This document shows, piece after piece, positions 45,607-53,805 of a stretch of 64,000 bases of DNA. The first letter of the stretch is position 1; the number at the start of each line of letters is the position of its first letter. The notes under the pieces were generated by a model that worked only from the letters and a program-made list of their open reading frames with translations, was not told the origin of the DNA and made no database searches. Position numbers and translations under genes: made by a program. The stretch covers positions 29,923 to 93,922 of the forward strand of contig NZ_VLKC01000002.1 in assembly GCF_007830295.1 (NCBI RefSeq), in the 5' to 3' direction. This stretch comes from Sporomusa sp. KB1. Its GTDB lineage: Bacteria > Bacillota > Negativicutes > Sporomusales > Sporomusaceae.

Positions 45607-46264
45607 AACTGTTCTCCTCCTCCAATACTATTGGTGTGCCAGGAGCCACCCTGATAACATCCGGATGCCGCTTCCTGGTAATAACTGCGTTTAATAGTGC
45701 CAGATTCCCTTCGATTTCGCTGACCTTCCAGCCAAAAAAATCGGCAATCTGCCTGACCCTTTGCCTGTATTGCTCCAGTTTTTTCGCCTCACAGTTGGTT
45801 CGGATAAACACGGCTTCCCGGTATGTGCCATAGAGAGTCTGAATTAGGTATTGCGCATCATCTTCCCCGTACTTATCAACATATTCCAGGTATTCCGCAT
45901 AAGGGTCCCGACCATATTCCAACCAGCCTTGACTAAAATAGTAGACCGCTGGATTATCCTTAGACAACTCTTGCCGCCGCAGATCTGAGCCTAGCAATAC
46001 GCTAATACAATCATGAGCCTTTGGCAGTACCAAAGGCACCGTGGCAGATACCAGCCCCTCTACGGCATGAGAACATCGCCCATAGGTTAGAATAATCATA
46101 TCATAGTCCTGGGACGCATCAATCCTACGCTGCAGCTCCTTATGCAATTGGTCTGGAAAAGCATGTAAGGAAAAGTCCAAAAAATCACAGTCAACAAAGG
46201 AGGAAACTCCCGTCTCTAGCACCTCATTTTTAGTAGAAAGACAGCCAATCAGCTTAATTTGCAC
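45596..46264 (-). CDS. DUF1638 protein
   Basis: 222 residues from a GTG behind GGGAGGGATAAT. The sequence matches DUF1638: DYDMIILTYGRCSHAVEGLV with a Gly-rich, Cys-containing turn, then VLPKAHDCISVLLGS and YYFSQGWLEYGRDPYAEY. DUF1638 genes recur next to corrinoid methyltransferases and RACE genes in acetogens and methanogens, but the activity is unknown; a role in corrinoid or metal handling is only suggested by context. It is the first gene of the operon, about 50 bases from a strong promoter. Confidence 0.88.
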   Translation of the reverse strand: MQIKLIGCLSTKNEVLETGVSSFVDCDFLDFSLHAFPDQLHKELQRRIDASQDYDMIILTYGRCSHAVEGLVSATVPLVLPKAHDCISVLLGSDLRRQELSKDNPAVYYFSQGWLEYGRDPYAEYLEYVDKYGEDDAQYLIQTLYGTYREAVFIRTNCEAKKLEQYRQRVRQIADFFGWKVSEIEGNLALLNAVITRKRHPDVIRVAPGTPIVLEEENSYAD

Positions 46265-46320
46265 ATTATCCCTCCCGTTAACTGATTAAGAAGATTCTTA
46301 CAATTACATACTATAATTCA

Positions 46321-46349
46321 ATAATATATACATTCCCTTTTAATGTCAA
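46321..46349 (-). promoter_or_regulatory. Strong sigma-A promoter of the DUF1638-RACE operon
   Basis: On the minus strand TTGACA (46344-46349), a 17-base spacer, TATTAT (46321-46326); start near 46314, about 50 bases before the GTG of the DUF1638 gene. Unlike mtaC this promoter has a perfect -35, suggesting the activator/regulator operon is expressed constitutively. Confidence 0.75.
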
Positions 46350-46384
46350 AGGTTTGTTATGTTCTTAATTTTATTTTAAGAACA

Positions 46385-46424
46385 AGGGGGCGGTTATTGT
46401 TTGTTCTCACAATAACCGCCCCCT
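46385..46424 (-). terminator. Intrinsic terminator after codY
   Basis: AGGGGGCGGTTATTGT pairs with ACAATAACCGCCCCCT around TTGTTCTC. It lies between the codY stop and the divergent promoter of the DUF1638 operon. The following T content on the minus strand is modest. Confidence 0.8.
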
Positions 46425-46495
46425 GTATTTATCTTACATCCGCGCAACTCAATACGCCCCAGTGGACAATCAATTGTCAAAATAAATATCTTGGC

Positions 46496-47275
46496 TTAGT
46501 GCTTTTTCTTATTAAACTCTTCAATCAGATGCTCATTAAGAATTCTAATATATGTACCTTTCATGCCCAGCGACTTGGACTCAATCACGCCGGCACTCTC
46601 AAGTTTTCTCAAAGCATTGACAATGACCGACCTGGTGATTCCTGCGCGGTCAGCAATTTTACTGGCCACAATCAAACTTTCATCGCCATCAAGTTCACTC
46701 AGAATATTCATTGCCGCTTCCAATTCGGAATAGGAAAGCGTACTCAAAGCGACCTGCACGGTAGTTCGTTTGCGAGTCTCGTCCTCCATTCTATCCATCC
46801 TGCCCCGTAATAAATCCATACCAAGCATTGTGGCACCATATTCAGCCATCACAAGATCATCTTCCGTAAAGTCCGTATAAAACTTTCCAATAACTAAAGA
46901 CCCCAGACGTTTACCAATTCCAACAACAGGAACTATCAATGTATACTTTTCACCAAGATAAGGACATTTCAGCTGCTCATTAAACACACAATCACCATTC
47001 TTGGGACGAATATTGCAGGTAGTTTCACGCACACTGCTCAGTACTTTAGTATACCCTTCCGGAAACTGGCCTTTTTCTAATAAATCATCCAGCATGACTC
47101 CACATTCAAATCCCTCATGCAAAGCATGTCCGATAAGTGCGCCTTTTTTCCCAATTAGATAAACATTAGCTTCCATACATCTACTGAGAAGCTTAGTAAC
47201 CTCACTATAATCCACTTTTTCCGTTTTTTGTAACAGATGATTTATTTCCCGCGTCTGTTTCAACAATGTTGTCAC
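46496..47275 (-). CDS. codY: GTP-sensing global regulator CodY
   Basis: About 259 residues from a GTG at 47275, giving the typical CodY start (TLLKQTREINHLLQ); the frame extends to a TTG at 47296 but AAGGCGGG between them is the ribosome site. The N-terminal GAF domain (to about 155) binds branched-chain amino acids in the family, and the C-terminal winged HTH is ASKIADRAGITRSVIVNALR, KLESAGVIESKSLGMKG. CodY represses nutrient-scavenging genes when GTP and isoleucine/valine are high. It has its own promoter with a leader of about 190 bases and a candidate self-regulatory CodY box. Confidence 0.96.
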   Translation of the reverse strand: MTTLLKQTREINHLLQKTEKVDYSEVTKLLSRCMEANVYLIGKKGALIGHALHEGFECGVMLDDLLEKGQFPEGYTKVLSSVRETTCNIRPKNGDCVFNEQLKCPYLGEKYTLIVPVVGIGKRLGSLVIGKFYTDFTEDDLVMAEYGATMLGMDLLRGRMDRMEDETRKRTTVQVALSTLSYSELEAAMNILSELDGDESLIVASKIADRAGITRSVIVNALRKLESAGVIESKSLGMKGTYIRILNEHLIEEFNKKKH

Positions 47276-47692
47276 TGTACAATCCCGCCTTTCCAAAATT
47301 GAGTACCTATATTACATCAAAAACATAGACCATCTTCTAAGACAATCTATATAAATTACTTGAAAATTCCGTAAAATAATTCTGGGTGTTAGCGACAGCC
47401 TACGGACCCTTGCCTCTTCACCTTCAGTTACTGTGCAACTCTCAAGTACTTACATACTATCCCTACTTTATCATTATACCATGAACTTTACGTAAATTCA
47501 AAATGATAATCCATTATTTTCTTATTTTGACCCATTATCAGGCAACTGGAAAATTAAGTCTTATATGCAAATAAATCGGTAAGCTATCAACTAATAGCTT
47601 ACCGGTTTATTCTTTAACAGGTACAATGTCCATACTTGCCAGCCAACTGTTATCTAGCGGCTAGTGGAGACGGTTTCCTGCAAGTTCCAAAA
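47276..47692. other. codY leader and upstream non-coding interval
   Basis: No gene is seen in these 417 bases. On the minus strand TTGAAT (47496-47501), a 17-base spacer and TATAAT (47473-47478) form a good sigma-A promoter with start near 47466, so the codY leader would be about 190 bases, unusually long. At 47354-47368 the minus strand reads AATTTTCAAGTAATT, a 12-of-15 CodY box match inside the leader. A hairpin at 47570-47611 (AATAAATCGGTAAGCTAT and its near complement) is the terminator of the membrane-protein gene ending at 47693. Confidence 0.6.
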
Positions 47693-48103
47693 CTATTGAA
47701 CTATCCGAACCTGATCTAGCCAGTCATGGATTTTTTCAAATAATAGGCCCGCAACAAACCATGCCGGAGCATAATCCAAGCGAATTAGCCCATGTATATT
47801 GAAGACATCCCGGGAATAATCCCAGGGTATAGTGCCAATTATAACGTTTAGTATCCAACCAGTAAGGTACTCGACGGCAAAACATAGTAGCATCCAGACA
47901 GTGCCGCGCCCCCACATCGGCCAGATCCTGATTACGTCATGCAGTGGCTCAAATAACAATGCTAAACCATATATCGGAAACATCCATAAGTAGGTTTTGG
48001 CTGTCAAGCACACGTCTCCGTTTAATAGCGAACCTGCACCTGTCCAGATAATTTCGAGACACCAGCCTACTATTCCGTAAATGACAAAGTGTACCATATT
48101 CAT
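47693..48103 (-). CDS. Small polytopic membrane protein (putative 'ABC transporter permease' PF06541-like)
   Basis: About 136 residues from the ATG at 48103; the frame runs to a GTG at 48133, neither with a strong ribosome site. Four hydrophobic segments are visible, with VHFVIYGIVGWCLEIIWTGA, FPIYGLALLFEPLHD and GWILNVIIGTIPWDYS, the pattern of the CmpB/PF06541 family often labelled putative ABC permease. It has no ATPase partner here and the function is unknown. Confidence 0.78.
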   Translation of the reverse strand: MNMVHFVIYGIVGWCLEIIWTGAGSLLNGDVCLTAKTYLWMFPIYGLALLFEPLHDVIRIWPMWGRGTVWMLLCFAVEYLTGWILNVIIGTIPWDYSRDVFNIHGLIRLDYAPAWFVAGLLFEKIHDWLDQVRIVQ

Positions 48104-48208
48104 AGTGTAAACCTGCACCAAGTAATTATTCACGGTTTTAGAAGATCGTCTCCGTTCTCACTCAACTAAATCCGTGGATAACCATCGCGAACCAGCTCGT
48201 GGTATAGG

Positions 48209-49540
48209 CTACCTGTTATTATTTTGCCAGCGTCTTTGGAGATAAAAGCGAAACACGAGCGCTATACAATCAGAAATGCACCACAGTAAGAAAGCCACAT
48301 AGCCACCATATATGCCATAGCCTGATTTGACAGCCAAAAGATAAGCCAGTGGCAGGAATATCAGATAGCTTGATACCCACCCTTCATAAACGATAAAGCG
48401 GGTATCCTTACAGCCAGTAAGCGCACCACGCAGGACCATATAAACAGAAGAAAATAATTGACCTAAACAGACAAGTTTTATGGTTTGAGCCGCTTGCTTT
48501 GCAACTAGCTTATCAGCAGGACTAAAAAAACTGCTCACAGTTGGTGAAAAGAAAAAGAGCAGGCTGCTAGTAACAAAGACTACACTTAAACTCATTGTGC
48601 ATATCCGATTCACAGTAGGCAGCAGGAGACATTCATGATGCTTCTCCAATAACTGTGGAACAATAATTGATGCTGTAATTAGAAAACCGATAGCTGGCAG
48701 ATAGGCAAAATTAAAAGCTTGCAAGGTAATTTGATGTACCGCTAAGGCGGTAGTTCCCAACGGTTTCATTAAACAAACAAAAAGCAGCAGGGCCAGAAGT
48801 GTAAAACCTGTGTTGAGTCCGACATCTACGGCAAGCGAAATATATTCTGGAACATATTTGAGAAATGGCTGTTTCAAGTGAATATATTTGTTTGTACATG
48901 GTTTTCTCAATGCCAAATAAACGATAATCAGTAAACCTGCAAGATTTGCAAACAAAGTTCCCCAAGCTGCTCCCTTTACTCCCATACTAGGAAAGCCAAA
49001 TCCCCCACAGACAAATAGATAATCAAAAAATATATTCAACAGACAGATGACAATGGTACTATATAGAGGTGTTGCCGTGTCACTCAACCCTCTAAATAAT
49101 CCAATAAGTACATAAGAGAATAATATGAGCGGTATTGCCCATAGCCATACCTTCAGGTAATCTACACCATAATACGTCATTTGCTCATTGCCGGCAACAG
49201 CATAAATGGTTTGGCTACTATACGGGGCGAAAGCAATGAATAGGCTGCCGATAATGGCAACCAGAAATAAGCCGGTATTTACTACAGCTGTAGCCTTTGG
49301 CACATCGTTCGCAGCCGAAGCCCTGGAGACTAAAACGGTTGTACCAAGTCTGAAGCCTTCCAGAAAATTAAATAGTGTAGCGCATAAGGCGTTAGCTATT
49401 GATACAGCAGCGATGGCCTCTGTACCGTAGGGGCTGATGAACGCAAGGTCAATCATGCCATTTATTATTACAACTGATTGAGCAAGGATAACAGGAAAAG
49501 CTAATTTCCCAATTTGTTTGTAACTGATGATATTCTGCAT
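48209..49540 (-). CDS. MATE-family efflux transporter
   Basis: About 443 residues from the ATG at 49540, behind AGGAGGAAATACT; the frame extends to 49564. Twelve hydrophobic segments in two repeats of six. N-terminal MATE signatures include GKLAFPVILAQSVVIINGMI, then DLAFISPYGTEAIAAVSIAN, and FRGLSDTATPLYSTIVICLL. It should export drugs or metabolites by sodium or proton antiport. A short ORF and an intrinsic terminator precede it on the same strand, suggesting regulated read-through. Confidence 0.93.
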   Translation of the reverse strand: MQNIISYKQIGKLAFPVILAQSVVIINGMIDLAFISPYGTEAIAAVSIANALCATLFNFLEGFRLGTTVLVSRASAANDVPKATAVVNTGLFLVAIIGSLFIAFAPYSSQTIYAVAGNEQMTYYGVDYLKVWLWAIPLILFSYVLIGLFRGLSDTATPLYSTIVICLLNIFFDYLFVCGGFGFPSMGVKGAAWGTLFANLAGLLIIVYLALRKPCTNKYIHLKQPFLKYVPEYISLAVDVGLNTGFTLLALLLFVCLMKPLGTTALAVHQITLQAFNFAYLPAIGFLITASIIVPQLLEKHHECLLLPTVNRICTMSLSVVFVTSSLLFFFSPTVSSFFSPADKLVAKQAAQTIKLVCLGQLFSSVYMVLRGALTGCKDTRFIVYEGWVSSYLIFLPLAYLLAVKSGYGIYGGYVAFLLWCISDCIALVFRFYLQRRWQNNNR

Positions 49541-49563
49541 AGTATTTCCTCCTGTGAAAGTCA

Positions 49564-49591
49564 AAAAGACGCCGAATAACCGGCGTCTTTT
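49564..49591 (-). terminator. Intrinsic terminator directly upstream of the MATE gene (possible attenuator)
   Basis: AAAAGACGCCG pairs with CGGCGTCTTTT around AATAAC, and on the minus strand runs into TTTTT. It lies only about 23 bases before the MATE start and 32 bases after the stop of the short ORF at 49623-49769, the layout of a transcription attenuator. Confidence 0.75.
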
Positions 49592-49622
49592 CGCAGTAAT
49601 TTAGAAAAGACTAAGTGCTTTT

Positions 49623-49769
49623 CTATTTGCAGCCAAGAGCATCCGGTAACTGTTTTCGATATGTTGTTTGCTTAAAAAAGGATACACTTATCCAATTTGC
49701 CCCTAATTTACTTGCGCGAACCGGTGATTTTACATCACGCGACATCATACAACCGGAAACAATCTTCAT
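49623..49769 (-). CDS. Short ORF (48 aa), possible leader peptide of the MATE gene
   Basis: The frame MKIVSGCMMSRDVKSP to its TAG is preceded by AAAGGAGG with 9 bases spacing, one of the best ribosome sites in the region. The product is basic, with no signal peptide or membrane helix, and not recognised. It is followed by the terminator at 49564-49591 and then the MATE gene. Either it is a leader peptide whose translation controls read-through, or an independent small protein. Confidence 0.5.
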   Translation of the reverse strand: MKIVSGCMMSRDVKSPVRASKLGANWISVSFFKQTTYRKQLPDALGCK

Positions 49770-49834
49770 CACTCTTGGCCTCCTTTCACTATGGATTCAT
49801 TTTACATTTTATGCAGCAAATGTTGTTTTGTCAA

Positions 49835-50650
49835 TCATTTTTCATCACAGCTTAACCAAGTAACATTAAGCGGATTTCTATCTACAAGTCGTTTAAAGCT
49901 ATATTTAGGAAACCCAACCATAACAGCTCCTGTTAGCGACTTATTCTCTGGAATTTTAAATAAGTCCAGTAATGGAGAATAGTTTGAAAACGCGCACATC
50001 TCAAAGAGACCTGCCCAAGCAGAACCTATCCCTAATGTATTTGCAAACAGTTCTAAATAAGCAAATGATAAAATTGTATTTTCGCGACCGTTTTTAAAAT
50101 CTTTTGGAGCAGTTGCTATTATGAGATTGGGAGCTGAATGAAAAATTCCATCTATTCCTTGTTCTCTATAAGCATGAATATGTATTGGAAAACTCCACCA
50201 ATTTGACTGATTTTCTTCCATCCATTGAATAACTGCTTCAGTTGCTTTTTTTAGTATTTTTCTATCTTCTACAATAATATATGAAATTCCCTGTTTATTA
50301 CTAGCAGTAGGAGCAAATCGCGCAACATCAACTAATTTTAATAACTGGTTTCTAGGAATACTTTCACTTCTATAACAACGAATTGATCGACGCGATCTCA
50401 TATAATGGTAAGCAGTTTCAGTATCGATAACCGGAAGTCTTGCTAAATCAATTTGACCAGACAATGGTGTCTTAACATTATCGATTGCTGCGTTGGGACA
50501 TATGGCAACACAATGCCCACATGCTATACATGCTTGTATTTCAGTTGCTCTAGGACCTTTTTTTTCCATCTGCAGAATTCTTGGTGGACATATATCCACA
50601 CAAATTCCGCATTTAGTACATTTTTCTTGATTAATACGAATGAAATCCAT
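49835..50650 (-). CDS. Ferredoxin-nitroreductase fusion
   Basis: About 271 residues from the ATG at 50650 behind GGGGAG; the frame runs to 50665. Two 4Fe-4S motifs occupy residues 10-60 (CTKCGICVDICP, CIACGHCVAICP), followed by an FMN nitroreductase domain (YHYMRSRRSIRCYRSESI, RFAPTASNKQGISYIIVE and GIGSAWAGLFEM). Such proteins reduce nitro groups, quinones or flavins with electrons from the internal ferredoxin domain and are frequent in anaerobic Firmicutes. It is a single gene; the natural substrate is unknown. Confidence 0.92.
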   Translation of the reverse strand: MDFIRINQEKCTKCGICVDICPPRILQMEKKGPRATEIQACIACGHCVAICPNAAIDNVKTPLSGQIDLARLPVIDTETAYHYMRSRRSIRCYRSESIPRNQLLKLVDVARFAPTASNKQGISYIIVEDRKILKKATEAVIQWMEENQSNWWSFPIHIHAYREQGIDGIFHSAPNLIIATAPKDFKNGRENTILSFAYLELFANTLGIGSAWAGLFEMCAFSNYSPLLDLFKIPENKSLTGAVMVGFPKYSFKRLVDRNPLNVTWLSCDEK

Positions 50651-50922
50651 TTTGTCACTCCCCACTTTCTTGACTATTACAGTATGATACTATTATACCG
50701 TAATAATAGATAGTAGTATAATAAATAGCAAGTAGGCACTTATAAGTTGTATAGTATCTATTTATATACTGAAATATGAAATATATATATATTGGTAAAC
50801 ATAGTATGCTTATCTTGGATTTTAAACAAGAAGAATATTACTTGGGTGATGTCTATGTGCAGCTTTAACTTTGCGGGAAATTTTGTGCACCAGTACAAAT
50901 AAATTAGGAAGGTGTTTGACAC

Positions 50923-51108
50923 ATGGAAATTAGTGCTTTTTTAGAGCATGATGAAAAAGATACACAGAATGTAAAGCAAGCAAAAGCTCTTTACAAGGCA
51001 TTAAGGGAAAAGGATAGAGAAACTATTGCGAAGCTGTTGGTTGACGATCCGGTATGGAATGTATCTCCAGGCTTTCCTGATGGTGGAGTATATAGTGGTA
51101 TGGCGTGA
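50923..51108 (+). pseudogene. Truncated NTF2/SnoaL-like protein
   Basis: An open frame of 61 codons behind AGGAAGGTG starts MEISAFLEHDEKDTQNVKQA and ends GVYSGMA with TGA. The segment LYKALREKDRETIAKLLVDD followed by PVWNVSPGFPDGG is the N-terminal half of SnoaL/NTF2-like proteins, which are about 130 residues; the second half is absent. It is followed by fragments of unrelated ABC transporter genes, so it is scored as a remnant rather than a functional small gene. Confidence 0.6.
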
Positions 51109-51169
51109 TGGACAGTAGAAATGCTCATCAAACGAGGGTTTTAATAAGCGCGTATGCTGATACAAGGTA

Positions 51170-51484
51170 ATGTTGGCAGGACCCTTTATAGGCATTTTAG
51201 GTTTTATGGTATTTTTAAGTTGGCAATTAACGGTAATTTCATTAATTATGATACCGGTTATGATTATTGCCTCAAAGATTCTGGGGGTGGCGTTCAGAAT
51301 TTTGCTGCTCATCGGTTTGTTCTTTGGTATCTATCCGGCCCGCAAGGCTGCGCTGCTAGATCCTATCGACGCTTTGCGGTATGAATATAAGAACCATTTA
51401 TTTGAAAGCATGCATTTACAGCACTTATCACCATCAGGATGGCAACACATAAATCTGACTGCTGTTATGTCTTCGGCAAAATAA
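51170..51484 (+). pseudogene. Chimeric ABC transporter remnant
   Basis: The frame MLAGPFIGILGFMVFLSWQL, TVISLIMIPVMIIASK resembles a piece of the membrane domain of an ABC exporter (MsbA/MdlB type). It switches within a few residues to LLLIGLFFGIYPARKAALLD, PIDALRYE, the C-terminal signature of MacB/FtsX-type permeases. These come from different protein families, so the ORF is a deletion fusion of two genes. There is no ribosome site. The following 51485-51614 contains no gene. Confidence 0.65.
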
Positions 51485-51614
51485 AAAGGCCGCTAAGGGA
51501 AGTTTAGACCCCTGCGACCAATTTCGTTGCATAATGTGCTTTATATTCCTTTTCGTGATGCCCTTATTACACCCTCCGGCTTATTTATCGTTGTCTGCCT
51601 AATCTGCTTAGTAG

Positions 51615-51848
51615 CTAACAACCTTCACAATACTGGATTTCATTGTAGCTTAGCAATAACTGTTCATATAGTGTTTCTGCTTCCGCCTTGCCTTGAATAA
51701 CCAGCCAGATATTGCTGTATCCCAGCCAACTTCCCGTTACAGATTCAGTCGTTCCATCTTGAAAAATAATAGTAGTTGCATGGTCACTCGTTTTAGATAC
51801 AATGTCTTCGGCGATGACCCGAATTTCAGATTCCGTCATTTTATGCAT
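51615..51848 (-). CDS. Small hypothetical protein (77 aa)
   Basis: 77 residues behind GGAGGAAAAA, starting MHKMTESEIRVIAEDIVSKT. It has a short beta-rich middle (TTIIFQDGTTESVTGSWLGY) and a C-terminal EGC. No signal peptide and no recognised family. Its good ribosome site supports translation. The interval 51849-52107 downstream of patatin shows no gene. Confidence 0.62.
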   Translation of the reverse strand: MHKMTESEIRVIAEDIVSKTSDHATTIIFQDGTTESVTGSWLGYSNIWLVIQGKAEAETLYEQLLLSYNEIQYCEGC

Positions 51849-52107
51849 TTTTTCCTCCAGCTAAGGCTTTCTGTTCATAAAGCCAAATATTTCGGACTTA
51901 CTAGCCAAACCCCACTTTTTTCGAAATCATTTATCATCATCTGCAAACTGCCTTACGGTATATGTTTTTCACCTCCACATACACGTTTTTACGGTATTGA
52001 CACTTTTCCATGCCCATATATTCGACACCAACGCCCGCAAACCCTTCCGTTATCTGATTTATCGGATATTTGCGCAAGCCCTGTTTACCTATGTACCATC
52101 ACATTCC

Positions 52108-53142
52108 CTATCTTCCGCCCGGGCGATTAAGGGGCATGTTATCTAAATTATCATACCAGTGAAAATACTTTACTGTATTTTCACGACCTGATTTTACCAT
52201 TTTTTCTATTTCCATATTGCCGATGCCAAAATCCATAGTTCTAATTCCCGGAGTATCAATGTAAATGGTTCGATGCCAATCTTCACTATGCAGATGCTGA
52301 TTTTGTTGGCTTTCTATTATCGTGGCGATCAATCTCCAGCTATAAGAAAAGAAATCATTTATTGGGTACTGAAGAGGCTCCGCATGATCACGATACACTG
52401 CAATTTCAGCGGTAGAGTCTAAACGGAATCCCAGTGTTTCTTGATTGTACACGTACGGACTTGTTATCTTGTCTTGCAGCTGCAAGTTTGTATTTACTAT
52501 TTCATAGTAGCTTGGAAGGGTAGAAAAATGATTTACATATTTTTCTTGATCGAAAAGTCTGATTGGATAATTATCTAATAACCCGCCATCAACATAAAGA
52601 TGATCACGTTTATCACGTACAGCAGCAAAGAATAGCGGTACTGACATTGAGATGCGTACAGCATCCGCAATGCTCATATCCGGGGTATTCTCATACGAGA
52701 ATACCTCTGAAAACCCTGTAGACAGGTTTGTGCCTGTAAAGTACATATCCTGATATTTATCCGTCTGTCTTAAATCGAATACGTCTTTGAATGTTGCGTT
52801 GGCATTTCCGACCTTTGCTGCAATAATGCTAGCTACCCAATTATGAAAGAAATCGCCTTTATACCATCCATATTGGTGCACTAATCTTTGGACTTCCCTG
52901 ATAATTCCCCATGAATCATCTAAAAAATTTCGAAAGTCCAGATTACGGAAGATATCTTTGATTTCTTCCGGGTGATAATTCAAGCCAATTAACAGTGCTG
53001 TTACAGCTCCTACCGACGAACCGCCGACGCGCTCTATATTATCGAGAATTCCCTTTTCACTTAATACTTCCAGAGCACCTACGTAGGCTATACCTTTTAC
53101 CCCACCGCCCTCGAATACAAGATTCTTAAAATGATATACCAT
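52108..53142 (-). CDS. Patatin-like phospholipase
   Basis: 344 residues behind GGAAGGGAG. The patatin catalytic elements are complete: oxyanion loop FEGGGVKGIAYVGALEVL near residue 11, nucleophile elbow GGSSVGAVTALLIG (G-x-S-x-G, Ser near 43), and the catalytic Asp in YVDGGLLDNYPIRLF near 187. No signal peptide. It should hydrolyse acyl esters of phospholipids or related lipids. It stands alone between decayed DNA and a secreted protein. Patatins occur as effectors in some defence systems, but no sensor gene is adjacent here. Confidence 0.93.
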   Translation of the reverse strand: MVYHFKNLVFEGGGVKGIAYVGALEVLSEKGILDNIERVGGSSVGAVTALLIGLNYHPEEIKDIFRNLDFRNFLDDSWGIIREVQRLVHQYGWYKGDFFHNWVASIIAAKVGNANATFKDVFDLRQTDKYQDMYFTGTNLSTGFSEVFSYENTPDMSIADAVRISMSVPLFFAAVRDKRDHLYVDGGLLDNYPIRLFDQEKYVNHFSTLPSYYEIVNTNLQLQDKITSPYVYNQETLGFRLDSTAEIAVYRDHAEPLQYPINDFFSYSWRLIATIIESQQNQHLHSEDWHRTIYIDTPGIRTMDFGIGNMEIEKMVKSGRENTVKYFHWYDNLDNMPLNRPGGR

Positions 53143-53285
53143 GGATCGTATCTCCCTTCCTTTAGATTTTACTAAAAAATCGATACATTATTTTCTTCCT
53201 TGCATATATATATAACTAGTAGGGGCAAAAAATGGCAGCAATTTTCGGCTTTTTTTTCGCCTTATTAATAAGGAGGAGAGTTCAA

Positions 53286-53675
53286 ATGAAAAAAATGATT
53301 GCCGGGGTCGTATTAGTTTTGATGATATTTGGGGCCAGTACATGCTTCGCTATGCCAAGCTACAGTGTTGTAAAACTTGATGACATAACCTATGAAATAG
53401 TTACGTGCCAAACCAATGCCGGTTTAACCATTATACAGGCAACCGAGCATCCGGACAGCTGGAATCTGTCTTTCATTCCGCGGGGAATAAACGGCAGATT
53501 TGCTGACTACAATTATTTTGTTGACAATGATACTTTGTATCTTCGCAATATTGCCGGCGTTAAGCTGCCAGAATCCGCAGAATACATTGGCCCTGTCTCT
53601 TCTTTAGAAGATGCGTTAGAACAAGCTGCCGCTCATTGGATGCACAATTGTTTCAGAATGATCCCGCTTCCGTAA
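53286..53675 (+). CDS. Small secreted protein, unknown function
   Basis: 129 residues from the ATG at 53286 behind AAGGAGGAG. A signal peptide MKKMIAGVVLVLMIFGASTC-FA is followed by a mature domain of about 105 residues containing ITYEIVTCQTNAGLTIIQAT and ending in HWMHNCFRMIPLP. No family is recognised. It is convergent with the aminopeptidase gene, with a 20-bp perfect hairpin between. Confidence 0.75.
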   Translation: MKKMIAGVVLVLMIFGASTCFAMPSYSVVKLDDITYEIVTCQTNAGLTIIQATEHPDSWNLSFIPRGINGRFADYNYFVDNDTLYLRNIAGVKLPESAEYIGPVSSLEDALEQAAAHWMHNCFRMIPLP

Positions 53676-53715
53676 CATAGTGACCACGATATAGATATTC
53701 TTTCGTCCGCTAATA

Positions 53716-53762
53716 GACATATGCCCTCTAGTTCATCGCTTCTGAACTAGAGGGCATATGTC
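53716..53762. terminator. Bidirectional terminator-like hairpin with 20-bp arms
   Basis: GACATATGCCCTCTAGTTCA (53716-53735) pairs exactly with 53743-53762 around TCGCTTC. It lies between two convergent genes. Flanking T tracts are weak, but the stem is very stable. Confidence 0.75.
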
Positions 53763-53805
53763 AACAGGTCCTTTGACACCATTCACTCACAGGTACGCAC
53801 ATTCA

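Noticed and set aside
46343..46810. 155-codon plus-strand frame overlapping the end of codY
   Set aside because: It crosses the codY terminator and is antisense to codY coding sequence, with no ribosome site.
52108..53142. Patatin as an effector of an anti-phage (CBASS-like) system
   Set aside because: No cyclase, sensor or ancillary gene is adjacent; the neighbours are pseudogenes and an unrelated secreted protein.
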